From Ideonella sp. (GTDB lineage Bacteria; Pseudomonadota; Gammaproteobacteria; Burkholderiales; Burkholderiaceae_C): 64,000 bases of DNA. The stretch's first letter is position 1; every line of letters begins with the position of its first letter. Positions 8,771 through 16,960 of the stretch are shown here, piece by piece. The notes beneath the pieces are model-generated. The model made no database searches, had not been told where the DNA came from, and worked only from the letters and a program-made list of their open reading frames with translations. The position numbers and the translations under genes were made by a program. The stretch is taken from positions 124,001-188,000 of the forward strand of contig JADKIA010000003.1 in assembly GCA_016721465.1 (NCBI GenBank). The letters are read 5' to 3'.

Positions 8771-9303
8771 ACGATACTTATCGCAACAAGAGGCGTTTTT
8801 CTATTTTGGGACAAGCACTTAGCTCGTCGTCGAGTGCGATCATGACTGCTTGACCATGCTCTCAGCCGCAGGTTTAGCGTCGGAGAAGCGATAGGACGGG
8901 TGCACATACAGCGGCCCCTGGCAGGTTGGCAGATGTGGGCGGGCCCGGTCGAGCTGGCGAACGGCAGGAGACTCTGGAGCGACGCGGTGCGGAGTCAGAA
9001 GCCCCCTCGCAGGGCCGCCGCTTATCCCTTGGCCGCGAGCGCGTAGACCCTGGGCGAAGCAGTTGCCGAGGCCGTTGGGGTGTTACCGAGGCTCTTGTTG
9101 AGTTCCCGAAGTGGATGTGGAAGAACCGGGCCTCGTTGGGGTATCTACCGTGGTCAAGCCGCCCCGCTGCGCCACCAAACTTGCTCAGGCATCTCTTTCA
9201 CAAGCCCTCGCAAGTCCATATTTTTAAACCACTTTTTCAGCAAACCAGCTTAAAGGATGGGCTGTAAGTAGTTGATTTCATTGATTTTTTCTCACTGCTC
9301 GCG
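8771..9303. other. Intergenic region without a recognisable gene
   Basis: About 530 bases between the ATPase promoter region and the dcw promoter. A 113-codon plus-strand frame (8926-9267) has no recognisable motif, poor composition and no convincing ribosome site, so I do not call it. The stretch is less GC-rich than its surroundings near 8750-8830 and 9200-9290. Confidence 0.5.
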
Positions 9304-9333
9304 TTGACCCACGCCCGATCGATGGGGTACAGT
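9304..9333 (+). promoter_or_regulatory. Probable dcw promoter (Pmra)
   Basis: TTGACC (9304-9309) and TACAGT (9328-9333) are separated by 18 bases, a reasonable sigma-70 promoter ending about 28 bases before the mraZ start codon. It would drive the long run of overlapping dcw genes. The assignment rests on motif match and position only. Confidence 0.5.
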
Positions 9334-9357
9334 GGCTGCAAGTGGGAGATGGTGGGT
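9323..9357 (+). promoter_or_regulatory. Phased MraZ binding boxes
   Basis: Four boxes start exactly 10 bases apart: TGGGG (9323), TGGCT (9333), TGGGA (9343) and TGGGT (9353). Each is separated by 5-base spacers. MraZ is known to bind direct TGGGN repeats with 5-base spacing near its own promoter. Three boxes match fully and the second is degenerate. They overlap the -10 and the leader just before the mraZ start, fitting autorepression. Confidence 0.75.
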
Positions 9358-9361
9358 CAAC

Positions 9362-9802
9362 GTGGCTGATTTTGTGTTCCAAGGCACCTCGGTGCTGTCG
9401 CTGGACGGGAAGGGGCGGATCACCGTCCCGGCCCGGCATCGCGACGCGCTGGCCGCCTTGTCCAACAGCCAGTTGACCATCACCCGGCACCCCGACGGCT
9501 ACCTGCTGGTCTTTGCGCGGCCGAACTGGGAGGCCTTCCGCAGCAAGCTGATGCTGCTGCCCATGTCGGCCGATGGCTGGCGCCGCCTGTTCCTGGGCAG
9601 CGCGGTGGACGTGGAGGTGGATTCCGCCGCCCGCGTGTTGGTGCCGCCCGAGCTGCGCGCCGCCGCCGGCCTGAGCAAGGACGTGCGCCTGATCGGCATG
9701 GGCAATCGGCTGGAGCTGTGGGATGCGGCGCGCCACGCCGCCCACGAAGCCGACGTGCTGGCCGGCCCGATGCCCGAAGCGATCCAGGGCTTCAACTTCT
9801 GA
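9362..9802 (+). CDS. mraZ: Transcriptional regulator MraZ
   Basis: A GTG start at 9362 gives 146 residues that begin with the conserved FQGTSVLSLDGKGRITVPARHRD AbrB-like half. The second half repeats the fold (VDVEVDSAARVLVPPELR). MraZ is a ring-forming DNA-binding protein that represses the dcw promoter; its boxes lie immediately upstream. An alternative start at 9332 would run through the boxes and adds non-conserved residues, so it is rejected. The stop overlaps the rsmH ATG by one base. Confidence 0.95.
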   Translation: MADFVFQGTSVLSLDGKGRITVPARHRDALAALSNSQLTITRHPDGYLLVFARPNWEAFRSKLMLLPMSADGWRRLFLGSAVDVEVDSAARVLVPPELRAAAGLSKDVRLIGMGNRLELWDAARHAAHEADVLAGPMPEAIQGFNF

Positions 9803-10773
9803 TGAACGCCCCGGGCACATGGCAACACACCGCTGTTCTGCTGGCCGAAGCGATCGACGCGATCGCGCCGCCGCCGGTGGAGCCTGGTGCGTCTGCCACG
9901 GCGGGGGTGTACGTGGACGGCACGTTCGGCCGCGGCGGCCACTCGCGCGCCCTGTTGGCGCGGCTCGGGCCGCAAGCGCGCCTGGTGGTGTTCGACAAGG
10001 ACCCCGAGGCGATTGCCGTGGCGCAGGCCCTGGCGGCCGCCGATGCGCGCGTGAGCGTGGTGCACGCCAGCTTCGCCGCCATGCAGGCCGAGCTGGCCAG
10101 GCTCGGCATCTCGGCGGTGCACGGGGTGCTGCTCGATCTGGGCGTGAGCTCGCCGCAGATCGACAACCCCGAGCGGGGTTTCAGTTTTCGCTTCGATGCG
10201 CCGCTGGACATGCGCATGGACACGACCCGCGGCCAGACGGCGGCGGATTTTTTGGCCAGCGCCACTGAGCGCCGAATTGCAGAGGTGATCCGTGAATACG
10301 GCGAAGAACGGTTTGCTCTACAGGTTGCAAAGGCGCTTGTTGCTCGCAGGCAGAGCGGGGGTCCTGTTCGAACCACAGCAGAACTTTCCCAAATCGTGGC
10401 TGGTGCGGTCAAAACCCGCGAGCCGGGCCAGGACCCTGCAACGCGCACATTTCAAGCTCTTCGGATTTTCGTCAATGCCGAGCTTGAAGAGCTCGAGCAA
10501 GGCCTGAACGCAGCGCTCTCGCTGCTGGTGCCCGCAGGCCGACTGGCCGTGATCAGCTTCCACTCGCTCGAAGACCGCATCGTGAAGACCTTCATCGCGC
10601 GCCACAGCCGCGACGAGGTGGACCGCCGTGCGCCCTTTGCGCCGGCCAAGGCCATGCCCCTTCATTCGCTGGGCCGGGTGAGGGCGGGCGAGGACGAGTT
10701 GCGTGCCAACCCGAGGGCGCGCTCGGCGATCCTGCGCGTGGCCGAGAAGCGCGCGCTGGAGGCGATGCCTTGA
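9802..10773 (+). CDS. rsmH: 16S rRNA (cytosine1402-N4)-methyltransferase
   Basis: 323 residues. RsmH (MraW) methylates N4 of C1402 in the decoding centre. Motifs are HTAVLLAEAIDAI, the SAM loop VDGTFGRGGHSRALL, LLDLGVSSPQID, RGFSFRFDAPLDMRMD, and VISFHSLEDRIVK near the C-terminus. The TGA overlaps mraZ/ftsL junctions on both sides. The stretch about 10255-10505 uses codons unlike the rest of the gene (ATT, GCA, GTT, CTA, CGA, AAA, CTT) although the protein stays on family, which suggests a recombined segment. Confidence 0.96.
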   Translation: MNAPGTWQHTAVLLAEAIDAIAPPPVEPGASATAGVYVDGTFGRGGHSRALLARLGPQARLVVFDKDPEAIAVAQALAAADARVSVVHASFAAMQAELARLGISAVHGVLLDLGVSSPQIDNPERGFSFRFDAPLDMRMDTTRGQTAADFLASATERRIAEVIREYGEERFALQVAKALVARRQSGGPVRTTAELSQIVAGAVKTREPGQDPATRTFQALRIFVNAELEELEQGLNAALSLLVPAGRLAVISFHSLEDRIVKTFIARHSRDEVDRRAPFAPAKAMPLHSLGRVRAGEDELRANPRARSAILRVAEKRALEAMP

Positions 10774-11075
10774 CCAAGCTGAACGTCATCCTGTTGGCGG
10801 CCGTGATCTTCAGCGCGCTGGCCCTGATCCGCAGCGCCTACGACACGCGTCGCTTGTTCGACGCGATCCACAAGGCCGAGTCGGAATCGCAACGCCTGAG
10901 CGGCGAGCGCAGCCGCCTCGAAGCCGAGCGACAGACGGCCGCCACCAACCTGCGCGTGGAGCGCACGGCGCGCGAACGCCTGGCCATGCGCACCACCACA
11001 CCGGCGGTGACCATGTACGTGGTCGACCCGGCCGCCAGGCCCAGGCTCGCCGCCGCTTCGGGAGCCCGGCCATGA
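10770..11075 (+). CDS. ftsL: Cell division protein FtsL
   Basis: 101 residues from a TTG start at 10770 that overlaps the rsmH stop (TTGA). There is one transmembrane helix at the N-terminus (LNVILLAAVIFSALALI), then a coiled-coil rich in Glu/Arg/Leu, and a short tail. This is the bitopic topology of FtsL, a partner of FtsQ and FtsB in the divisome. Sequence conservation is low in this family, so the call leans on size, topology and its place between rsmH and ftsI. The rare start may keep its level low. Confidence 0.88.
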   Translation: MTKLNVILLAAVIFSALALIRSAYDTRRLFDAIHKAESESQRLSGERSRLEAERQTAATNLRVERTARERLAMRTTTPAVTMYVVDPAARPRLAAASGARP

Positions 11076-12847
11076 AACTGCCACGACGCACCCCCAAGGT
11101 CGGCACGACCAAGGGCGTGAACTACGCCACCAGCCCCTTGCTGGCCTCGCCCACGCCCAGTTGGCGCAGCCGCTTCATCGTGGCGCTGGTGGGCTTCGGT
11201 TTTGCCGGCCTGCTGGGCCGCGCCGCCTATGTGCAGATCATCGGCGCCGAGTTCTTCCAGAAGCAGGGTGAAAAACGCTACGCGCACACGCTGGAGGTGC
11301 CGGCCAGTCGCGGCCGCATCCTCGATCGCAACGGCGCCCTGCTGGCCAGCAGCGTGCCGGCGGCCAGTGTCTGGGCCATCCCCAAGGATTTCGCGGCCAC
11401 GGCCGACCAACGCAAGGCCCTGCTCAAGCTGCTGGGCATGGACGGCAAGGAGTTCAATGCGCGCCTGAACGGCGGCAGCAGCAACTTCGCCTGGATTCGC
11501 CGCCAGGTGGACACCGCCACCTGGGACCAGGTCAAGGCGCTGGGCATCAAGGGCCTGTACGAGACGCGCGAGTACAAGCGGCGTTATCCCGAGGGTGAGT
11601 CCGCCGCACACGTGGTGGGCTTCACCAACATCGAGGACCACGGTCAGGAAGGCATCGAGCTCGGCTTCCAGAAGGACCTGCAAGGTCACGACGGCTCGCG
11701 CGGCGTGGTGAAGGATCGGCTGGGCCGCGTGGTCGAGGACATGGGCGACCTGGTCGAGCCGGCCGATGGCCGCGACATCCAGCTGGCCATCGACGCCAAG
11801 GTGCAGTTCTTCGCCTACCAGCGGGTGCGCGACGCGGTGCTCGAGCACAAGGCCAAGGCCGGCAGCGTGGTGGTGCTGGACACGCAGACCGGCGAGATCC
11901 TGGCGCTGGCCAACTACCCCAGCTACGACCCCGGTGACCGGGCGCGCCTGACCGGCGGGCAGCTGCGCAACCGCGCGCTGACCGACATCTTCGAGCCGGG
12001 CTCGACGATGAAGCCCTTCATCATCGGCTGGGCCCTGGAGACGGGCAAGACCAAGCTCACCGAGACGCTCAACACCGCGCCCGGCAGCATGGTGGTCAGC
12101 GGCATCGCGATCAAGGACGCGCATGCGCACGGCAGCCTCACGCTGCCCGAGGTGATCCAGAAATCCAGCAACATCGGCACCGTGCGGGTGGCCATGCGCA
12201 TGCAGCCGCGCGAGTTGTGGGAGCTGTTCAGCAACGTGGGCTATGGGCAGAAGCCGCAGATCAGCTTTCCCGGCGCCGTCACCGGCAGGCTGCGCCCGTA
12301 CAAGAGCTGGCGCCCGATCGAGCAGGCCACCATGGCCTATGGCTACGGCCTGTCGGCCTCGCTGCTGCAGATGGCGCGGGCCTACACCACCTTCGCGCGC
12401 GACGGCGAGGTCATCCCGGTCAGCATGCTCAAGCAGGAGCAAGCCCAGCCCGGCCTGCAAGTGCTCTCGCCCAAGACCGCGCAGGAGATCCGCAAGATGC
12501 TGCAGCTGGCGGCGGGCCCCGGCGGCACCGGGCCGCTCGCTCAGACCATGGGTTACTCCGTCGGCGGCAAGAGCGGCACGGCGCACAAGCAGGAAGGCAA
12601 GGGCTACGCCAGCAACAAGTACCGCTCGTGGTTCGTGGGCATGTCGCCGATCGACAAGCCGCGCATCGTGGTCGCGGTGATGGTGGACGAGCCCAGCAAC
12701 GGCGTCTACTTCGGCGGCTCGGTGGCCGCACCGGTGTTCAGCCAGGTGGTGCAGCAGACCCTGCGCATGATGAACGTGCCGCCCGACCTGGAAGTCAAGC
12801 CCCAGGTGGTGGCCAAGGCCATGCCGGCCGTGCCGGAGAGCTTTTGA
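11072..12847 (+). CDS. ftsI: Septal peptidoglycan transpeptidase FtsI (PBP3)
   Basis: 591 residues, class B penicillin-binding protein. A single N-terminal membrane anchor (FIVALVGFGFAGLLGRAAYVQII) is followed by the dimerisation module with RGRILDRNGALLASS. In the transpeptidase domain the active Ser is about 311 (GSTMKPF), with SSN about 366 and KSGT about 500. It crosslinks septal wall with FtsW, encoded 6 kb downstream. The ATG overlaps the ftsL stop (ATGA). The TGA shares one base with the murE ATG. Confidence 0.96.
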   Translation: MKLPRRTPKVGTTKGVNYATSPLLASPTPSWRSRFIVALVGFGFAGLLGRAAYVQIIGAEFFQKQGEKRYAHTLEVPASRGRILDRNGALLASSVPAASVWAIPKDFAATADQRKALLKLLGMDGKEFNARLNGGSSNFAWIRRQVDTATWDQVKALGIKGLYETREYKRRYPEGESAAHVVGFTNIEDHGQEGIELGFQKDLQGHDGSRGVVKDRLGRVVEDMGDLVEPADGRDIQLAIDAKVQFFAYQRVRDAVLEHKAKAGSVVVLDTQTGEILALANYPSYDPGDRARLTGGQLRNRALTDIFEPGSTMKPFIIGWALETGKTKLTETLNTAPGSMVVSGIAIKDAHAHGSLTLPEVIQKSSNIGTVRVAMRMQPRELWELFSNVGYGQKPQISFPGAVTGRLRPYKSWRPIEQATMAYGYGLSASLLQMARAYTTFARDGEVIPVSMLKQEQAQPGLQVLSPKTAQEIRKMLQLAAGPGGTGPLAQTMGYSVGGKSGTAHKQEGKGYASNKYRSWFVGMSPIDKPRIVVAVMVDEPSNGVYFGGSVAAPVFSQVVQQTLRMMNVPPDLEVKPQVVAKAMPAVPESF

Positions 12848-14370
12848 TGCAGCTGCTGCACAGTCCCCAGCAGGCGGTCGACTGGCTGCGCAGCAAGGTG
12901 CGTGGCTCACTGTGCATTGACAGTCGCCGCGTGAACGCAGGCGATGCCTTCATCGCCTGGCCGGGCCACGCCACCGATGCGCGCCAGCATGTGCGCGCTG
13001 CGCTCGATGCCGGCGCGAGCGCCTGCCTGGTGGAGGCCGAGGGCGCGTCGGCCTTCGATCTGCCGCGCGAGGACCACCGCGTCGCCGCCATGCCGCACCT
13101 CAAGCAGGCCAGCGGCGAGGTGGCCGCACTCTGGTTCGGGCGGCCGGGTGCCCAACTGGCCATCGTGGCCGTCACCGGCACCAATGGCAAGAGCTCCACC
13201 GCGTGGTGGACCGCCCAGGCGCTGACGCAGCTGGGTCAGCGCTGCGGCGTGGTGGGCACGCTGGGCATCGGCGAGCCACCACACGCCGCGGACGTGGTGG
13301 CCGGCGACGAGCTGGGCAGCATCCGCGCCACCGGCCTGACCACGCCCGACCCGGTGGCGCTGCAGGCGGGCCTGCGCCAGATGGCGGACGCGGGCTTTGC
13401 GGCCTGCGCCGTCGAGGCCTCGTCCATCGGCATCGCTGAAGCGCGCCTGGCCGGCATGCCCGTGGCGGTGGCGCAGTTCACCAACTTCAGCCGCGATCAC
13501 CTCGACTACCACGGCGACATGGCCGCTTACTGGGCCTGCAAGCGCGCCCTGTTCGCCTGGCCTGGCCTGCGCAGCGCGGTCGTCAACATCGACGATGCCC
13601 AGGGTGCAGCGCTCGCCGCCGAGCTGCAGGGCCAGGGCCTGGAGGTGTGGACGGTCTCGATCCACCGGCCGGCCCGGTTGCACGCCCAGGATGTGCGCTA
13701 TGTCGATGGCGGCCTGGCCTTCGACCTGGTCGAGGGCGGCGCGGTCCAGGCGGTGCGCAGCACGCTGATCGGCGACTACAACGCCAGCAACCTGCTGGTG
13801 GTGCTGGGCGCCCTGCGCGCGATGGGCGCGCCGCTGGACCACGCCGTGGCCACCGTGCCCGGCCTGACGCCGGTGCCTGGACGCATGCAGCGTGTGGCGG
13901 CGTCCAACCTGCAGTGGCCCGAGGTGGTGGTGGACTACGCCCACACCCCCGATGCCTTGGACAAGGCGGTGGGCGCATTGCGTCCTTTGGCCACGGCACG
14001 CGGCGGCCGGCTCTGGTGCGTGTTCGGCTGCGGTGGCGACCGCGACACCACCAAGCGCCCGATGATGGGCGCCGTGGCGCAGCGTCTGGCCGACGTGGTG
14101 GTGGTCACCAGCGACAACCCGCGCAGCGAGGCGCCGCAGGCCATCCTCGATCAGATCGTGGCCGGCATGCAGGCCCGCCCGGCGCCGATCGTGTGCGTGG
14201 ACCGGCGCCAGGCCATCGAGCAAGCCATTCAACAGGCGGCGCCCCAGGATGTGGTGCTGGTGGCCGGCAAGGGCCACGAATCCACGCAGGAGATCGCCGG
14301 CATCAAACACCCATTCTCGGACGTGCTGGTGGCGCGCGCGGCGCTGCGGCAGCGGGGCGCATCATGCTGA
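12847..14370 (+). CDS. murE: UDP-MurNAc-tripeptide ligase MurE
   Basis: 507 residues. It adds the third amino acid to UDP-MurNAc-L-Ala-D-Glu using ATP. Visible are SRRVNAGDAFIAWPG at the N-terminus, the ATP loop VTGTNGKSSTAWW, FTNFSRDHLDYHGDM, VVVDYAHTPDALDKAV, and DNPRSEAP. The last motif resembles the DNPR motif of enzymes that add meso-diaminopimelate, as expected for a Gram-negative. The gene overlaps murF by 7 bases, so the two are probably coupled. Confidence 0.96.
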   Translation: MQLLHSPQQAVDWLRSKVRGSLCIDSRRVNAGDAFIAWPGHATDARQHVRAALDAGASACLVEAEGASAFDLPREDHRVAAMPHLKQASGEVAALWFGRPGAQLAIVAVTGTNGKSSTAWWTAQALTQLGQRCGVVGTLGIGEPPHAADVVAGDELGSIRATGLTTPDPVALQAGLRQMADAGFAACAVEASSIGIAEARLAGMPVAVAQFTNFSRDHLDYHGDMAAYWACKRALFAWPGLRSAVVNIDDAQGAALAAELQGQGLEVWTVSIHRPARLHAQDVRYVDGGLAFDLVEGGAVQAVRSTLIGDYNASNLLVVLGALRAMGAPLDHAVATVPGLTPVPGRMQRVAASNLQWPEVVVDYAHTPDALDKAVGALRPLATARGGRLWCVFGCGGDRDTTKRPMMGAVAQRLADVVVVTSDNPRSEAPQAILDQIVAGMQARPAPIVCVDRRQAIEQAIQQAAPQDVVLVAGKGHESTQEIAGIKHPFSDVLVARAALRQRGASC

Positions 14371-15758
14371 TGACCTTGGCCCAGGCCCACGCGCTGCTGC
14401 CCGGCTCGGTGCTGGTGGGCGACGCCGACACGGCCATCGCCCGCGTGCACAGCGATACGCGCACGCTGCGCGAAGGCGACCTGTTCGTGGCCCTGCGCGG
14501 CGAGCGCTTCGATGCGCACGATTTCCTGGCCAGTGCGCGCGGCGCCGGTGCGGCGGCGGCACTGGCCGAGCGCGGCCTGCTCGAAGCAGGCTTGCCCGGT
14601 CTGCTGGTGCCCGACAGCCTGAAGGCCCTGCAGCAGTTGGCCCAGGCCTGGCGTGCGCACTTCAGCGTGCCGGTGATCGGCGTGGCCGGCAGCAACGGCA
14701 AGACCACGGTGACGCAGATGATCGCCTGCATCCTGCAGCAGTGGCAGGGCGCGGCGGCGCTGGCCACGGCGGGCAACTACAACAACCACATCGGCGTGCC
14801 GCTGCAGGTGCTGCGTCTCAAGCCCGAGCACCGCGTGGCCGTGTTCGAGCTGGGCATGAACCATGCGGGCGAGATCGCCGAGCTGGCGGCGATCGTGCGG
14901 CCCACGGTGGCGCTGGTCAACAACGCCCAGCGCGAGCACCAGGAATTCATGGCCACGGTGCAGGCCGTGGCGCTGGAGAACGGCGCCGTCATCGCCGCCC
15001 TGCCCGAGATCGGCGTGGCCGTGTACCCGGCGGACGATGCGCACGCGGCGGTCTGGCGTGCCCTGGCCGGCGCGCGGGCCCGGGTCACCTTTGCCACGCA
15101 AGGTGGGGCCGAGGTCACGGCCGACGCGCGTTGGGCGGCATCGGCCGAGGGCGGACATTGGGTGTTGCAACTGCACACCCCCGCCGGCCAGGCCGAGGCC
15201 ACGCTGGCCATGGCCGGCCAGCACAACGTGCACAACGCGCTGGCTGCGGTGGCCGCCTGCATCGCCGCCGGCGTGCCATTGCGTGCCATCGTGGCCGGGC
15301 TGCAGGCCTTCCGCCCGGTGGCCGGTCGCTCGCAACTGGGCCGGTGGACACGCGCCGGCCGGGCGGTCACGCTGGTGAACGACAGCTACAACGCCAACCC
15401 GGATTCGGTGCGTGCGGCCATCCAGATGCTGGCCGGCCTGCCCGGCCCACATTGGCTGGTGCTGGGCGACATGGGCGAGGTGGGCGACCAAGGCCCGGCC
15501 TTCCATGCCGAGGTGGGCGCCCTGGCGCTGGCGAAAAACATCGAAGCGGTGTGGACCGTGGGCACCTTGTCGGCCCACACGGCGGCGGCCTGCCGTGGCC
15601 GCGCCCGTCATTTCGAAACGGTCGAAGGCCTGATCGCGGCCTTGGCGCAGGCGCCGGCCTGTGGCTCGGTGCTGGTGAAAGGATCCCGCTTCATGCGCAT
15701 GGAACGCGTTGTCGCCGCCCTGCAGGGCACCGACCAGGAGGCGCCACATGCTGCTTAG
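14364..15758 (+). CDS. murF: UDP-MurNAc-tripeptide:D-Ala-D-Ala ligase MurF
   Basis: 464 residues. It completes the UDP-MurNAc-pentapeptide. Motifs are VHSDTRTLREGDLFVALRG, the ATP loop GVAGSNGKTTV, NYNNHIGVPL, ELGMNHAGEI, and NDSYNANPDSVRAA with LGDMGEVG. The start at 14364 overlaps murE by 7 bases. The final codons lie inside a duplicated sequence shared with the mraY start, and the TAG is read from within the first copy. Confidence 0.96.
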   Translation: MLMTLAQAHALLPGSVLVGDADTAIARVHSDTRTLREGDLFVALRGERFDAHDFLASARGAGAAAALAERGLLEAGLPGLLVPDSLKALQQLAQAWRAHFSVPVIGVAGSNGKTTVTQMIACILQQWQGAAALATAGNYNNHIGVPLQVLRLKPEHRVAVFELGMNHAGEIAELAAIVRPTVALVNNAQREHQEFMATVQAVALENGAVIAALPEIGVAVYPADDAHAAVWRALAGARARVTFATQGGAEVTADARWAASAEGGHWVLQLHTPAGQAEATLAMAGQHNVHNALAAVAACIAAGVPLRAIVAGLQAFRPVAGRSQLGRWTRAGRAVTLVNDSYNANPDSVRAAIQMLAGLPGPHWLVLGDMGEVGDQGPAFHAEVGALALAKNIEAVWTVGTLSAHTAAACRGRARHFETVEGLIAALAQAPACGSVLVKGSRFMRMERVVAALQGTDQEAPHAA

Positions 15759-15797
15759 CCTGTCGCGGATCAGGAGGCGCCATGCTGCTTAGCCTGT
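15735..15797 (+). repeat. Tandem duplication of the mraY start region
   Basis: The block from the ribosome site through the first codons of mraY occurs twice: AGGAGGCGCCACATGCTGCT near 15737 and AGGAGGCGCCATGCTGCTTA near 15771. The start codons are 34 bases apart and differ by a 2-base indel. Copy 1 opens a 14-codon ORF at 15748 that ends with TAG at 15790-15792, 11 bases inside mraY. It overlaps both the murF stop and the mraY start. Confidence 0.85.
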
Positions 15798-16960
15798 CGC
15801 AGTGGTTGTTGGGCCACTTCCCGGAGTGGGGTTACCTGCGCGTGTTCCAGTACCTCACCTTCCGCGCGGTGATGTCGGCGCTGACCGCGCTGCTCATCGG
15901 CCTGGCCTTCGGCCCCTACGTGATCCGCAAGCTCACCGAGATGAAGATCGGCCAGCCGATCCGCGAGTACGGCATGGCGTCGCACCTGGCCAAGAGCGGC
16001 ACCCCCACGATGGGCGGCGTGCTGATCCTCATCGGCATCGGTGTGGCGACCTTGCTGTGGTTCGACTGGAGCAACCGCTTCGTGTGGGTGGTGATGCTGG
16101 TCACCTTCGGCTTCGGCGCCGTGGGCTGGGTGGACGACTACCGCAAGGTGGTGCACAAGAACCCCGAGGGCATGAGCTCGCGCGAGAAGTTCTTCTGGCA
16201 ATCGCTGGTGGGTGTGGTGGCTGCGCTGTACCTGGCCTTCAGCGTGTCGGAGACCACCAACCTGCGCGTGCTGGAGCTGTTCATCCGTTGGGTGCAGAGC
16301 GGCTTCTCCAACGAGTTGCCCCCCAAGGCCGACCTGATGCTGCCCTTCTTCAAGACGGTGAGCTATCCGCTGGGCGTGTTCGGCTTCATCGGCCTGACCT
16401 ACTTCGTGATCGTGGGGGCCAGCAATGCAGTGAACTTCACCGACGGGCTGGACGGCCTGGCCATCATGCCGGTGGTGCTGGTGGGCTCCGCGCTCGGCAT
16501 TTTTGCCTACATCGTGGGCAACGCGGTCTACAGCAAGTACCTGCTGTTCCCCTACATCCCCGGGGCCGGTGAGCTGCTGATCTTCTGCGGCGCGATGGCC
16601 GGCGCAGGCCTGGCCTTCCTGTGGTTCAACGCCCACCCGGCGCAGGTGTTCATGGGCGACGTGGGCGCGCTGGCGCTGGGTGGCGCGCTGGGCACCATCG
16701 CCGTGATCACGCGGCAGGAGATCGTGCTGGGCATCATGGGCGCGGTGTTCGTCGCCGAGGTGCTGTCGGTGATGCTGCAGGTGAGCTGGTTCAAGTACAC
16801 CAAGAAGAAATTCGGCGTGGGCAAGCGCATCTTCAAGATGGCGCCGCTGCACCACCACTTCGAGAAGAGCGGCTGGACCGAGACGCAGGTCGTCATCCGC
16901 TTCTGGATCATCACCATGCTGCTGTGCCTGGTGGGGCTGGCCAGCCTGAAGTTGCGATGA
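15782..16960 (+). CDS. mraY: Phospho-MurNAc-pentapeptide translocase MraY
   Basis: 392 residues, about ten transmembrane helices. It transfers phospho-MurNAc-pentapeptide to undecaprenyl phosphate to form lipid I. Signatures are GTPTMGG (after MASHLAKS), the FGAVGWVDDYRK Asp-rich loop, NAVNFTDGLDGLA, and PLHHHFEKSGWTE at the C-terminus. The second ATG at 15782 is chosen because the copy at 15748 is out of frame and terminates early. The gene has its own strong AGGAGG site. It overlaps murD by 4 bases. Confidence 0.97.
   Translation: MLLSLSQWLLGHFPEWGYLRVFQYLTFRAVMSALTALLIGLAFGPYVIRKLTEMKIGQPIREYGMASHLAKSGTPTMGGVLILIGIGVATLLWFDWSNRFVWVVMLVTFGFGAVGWVDDYRKVVHKNPEGMSSREKFFWQSLVGVVAALYLAFSVSETTNLRVLELFIRWVQSGFSNELPPKADLMLPFFKTVSYPLGVFGFIGLTYFVIVGASNAVNFTDGLDGLAIMPVVLVGSALGIFAYIVGNAVYSKYLLFPYIPGAGELLIFCGAMAGAGLAFLWFNAHPAQVFMGDVGALALGGALGTIAVITRQEIVLGIMGAVFVAEVLSVMLQVSWFKYTKKKFGVGKRIFKMAPLHHHFEKSGWTETQVVIRFWIITMLLCLVGLASLKLR

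Noticed and set aside
8926..9267. 113-codon plus-strand frame between the ATPase and mraZ
   Set aside because: No recognisable motif, no convincing ribosome site, coding-unlike composition, and it crosses the region leading to the dcw promoter.
12907..15749. Two long minus-strand frames opposite murE and murF
   Set aside because: Histidine/glutamine/arginine-rich shadows of the Mur ligases.
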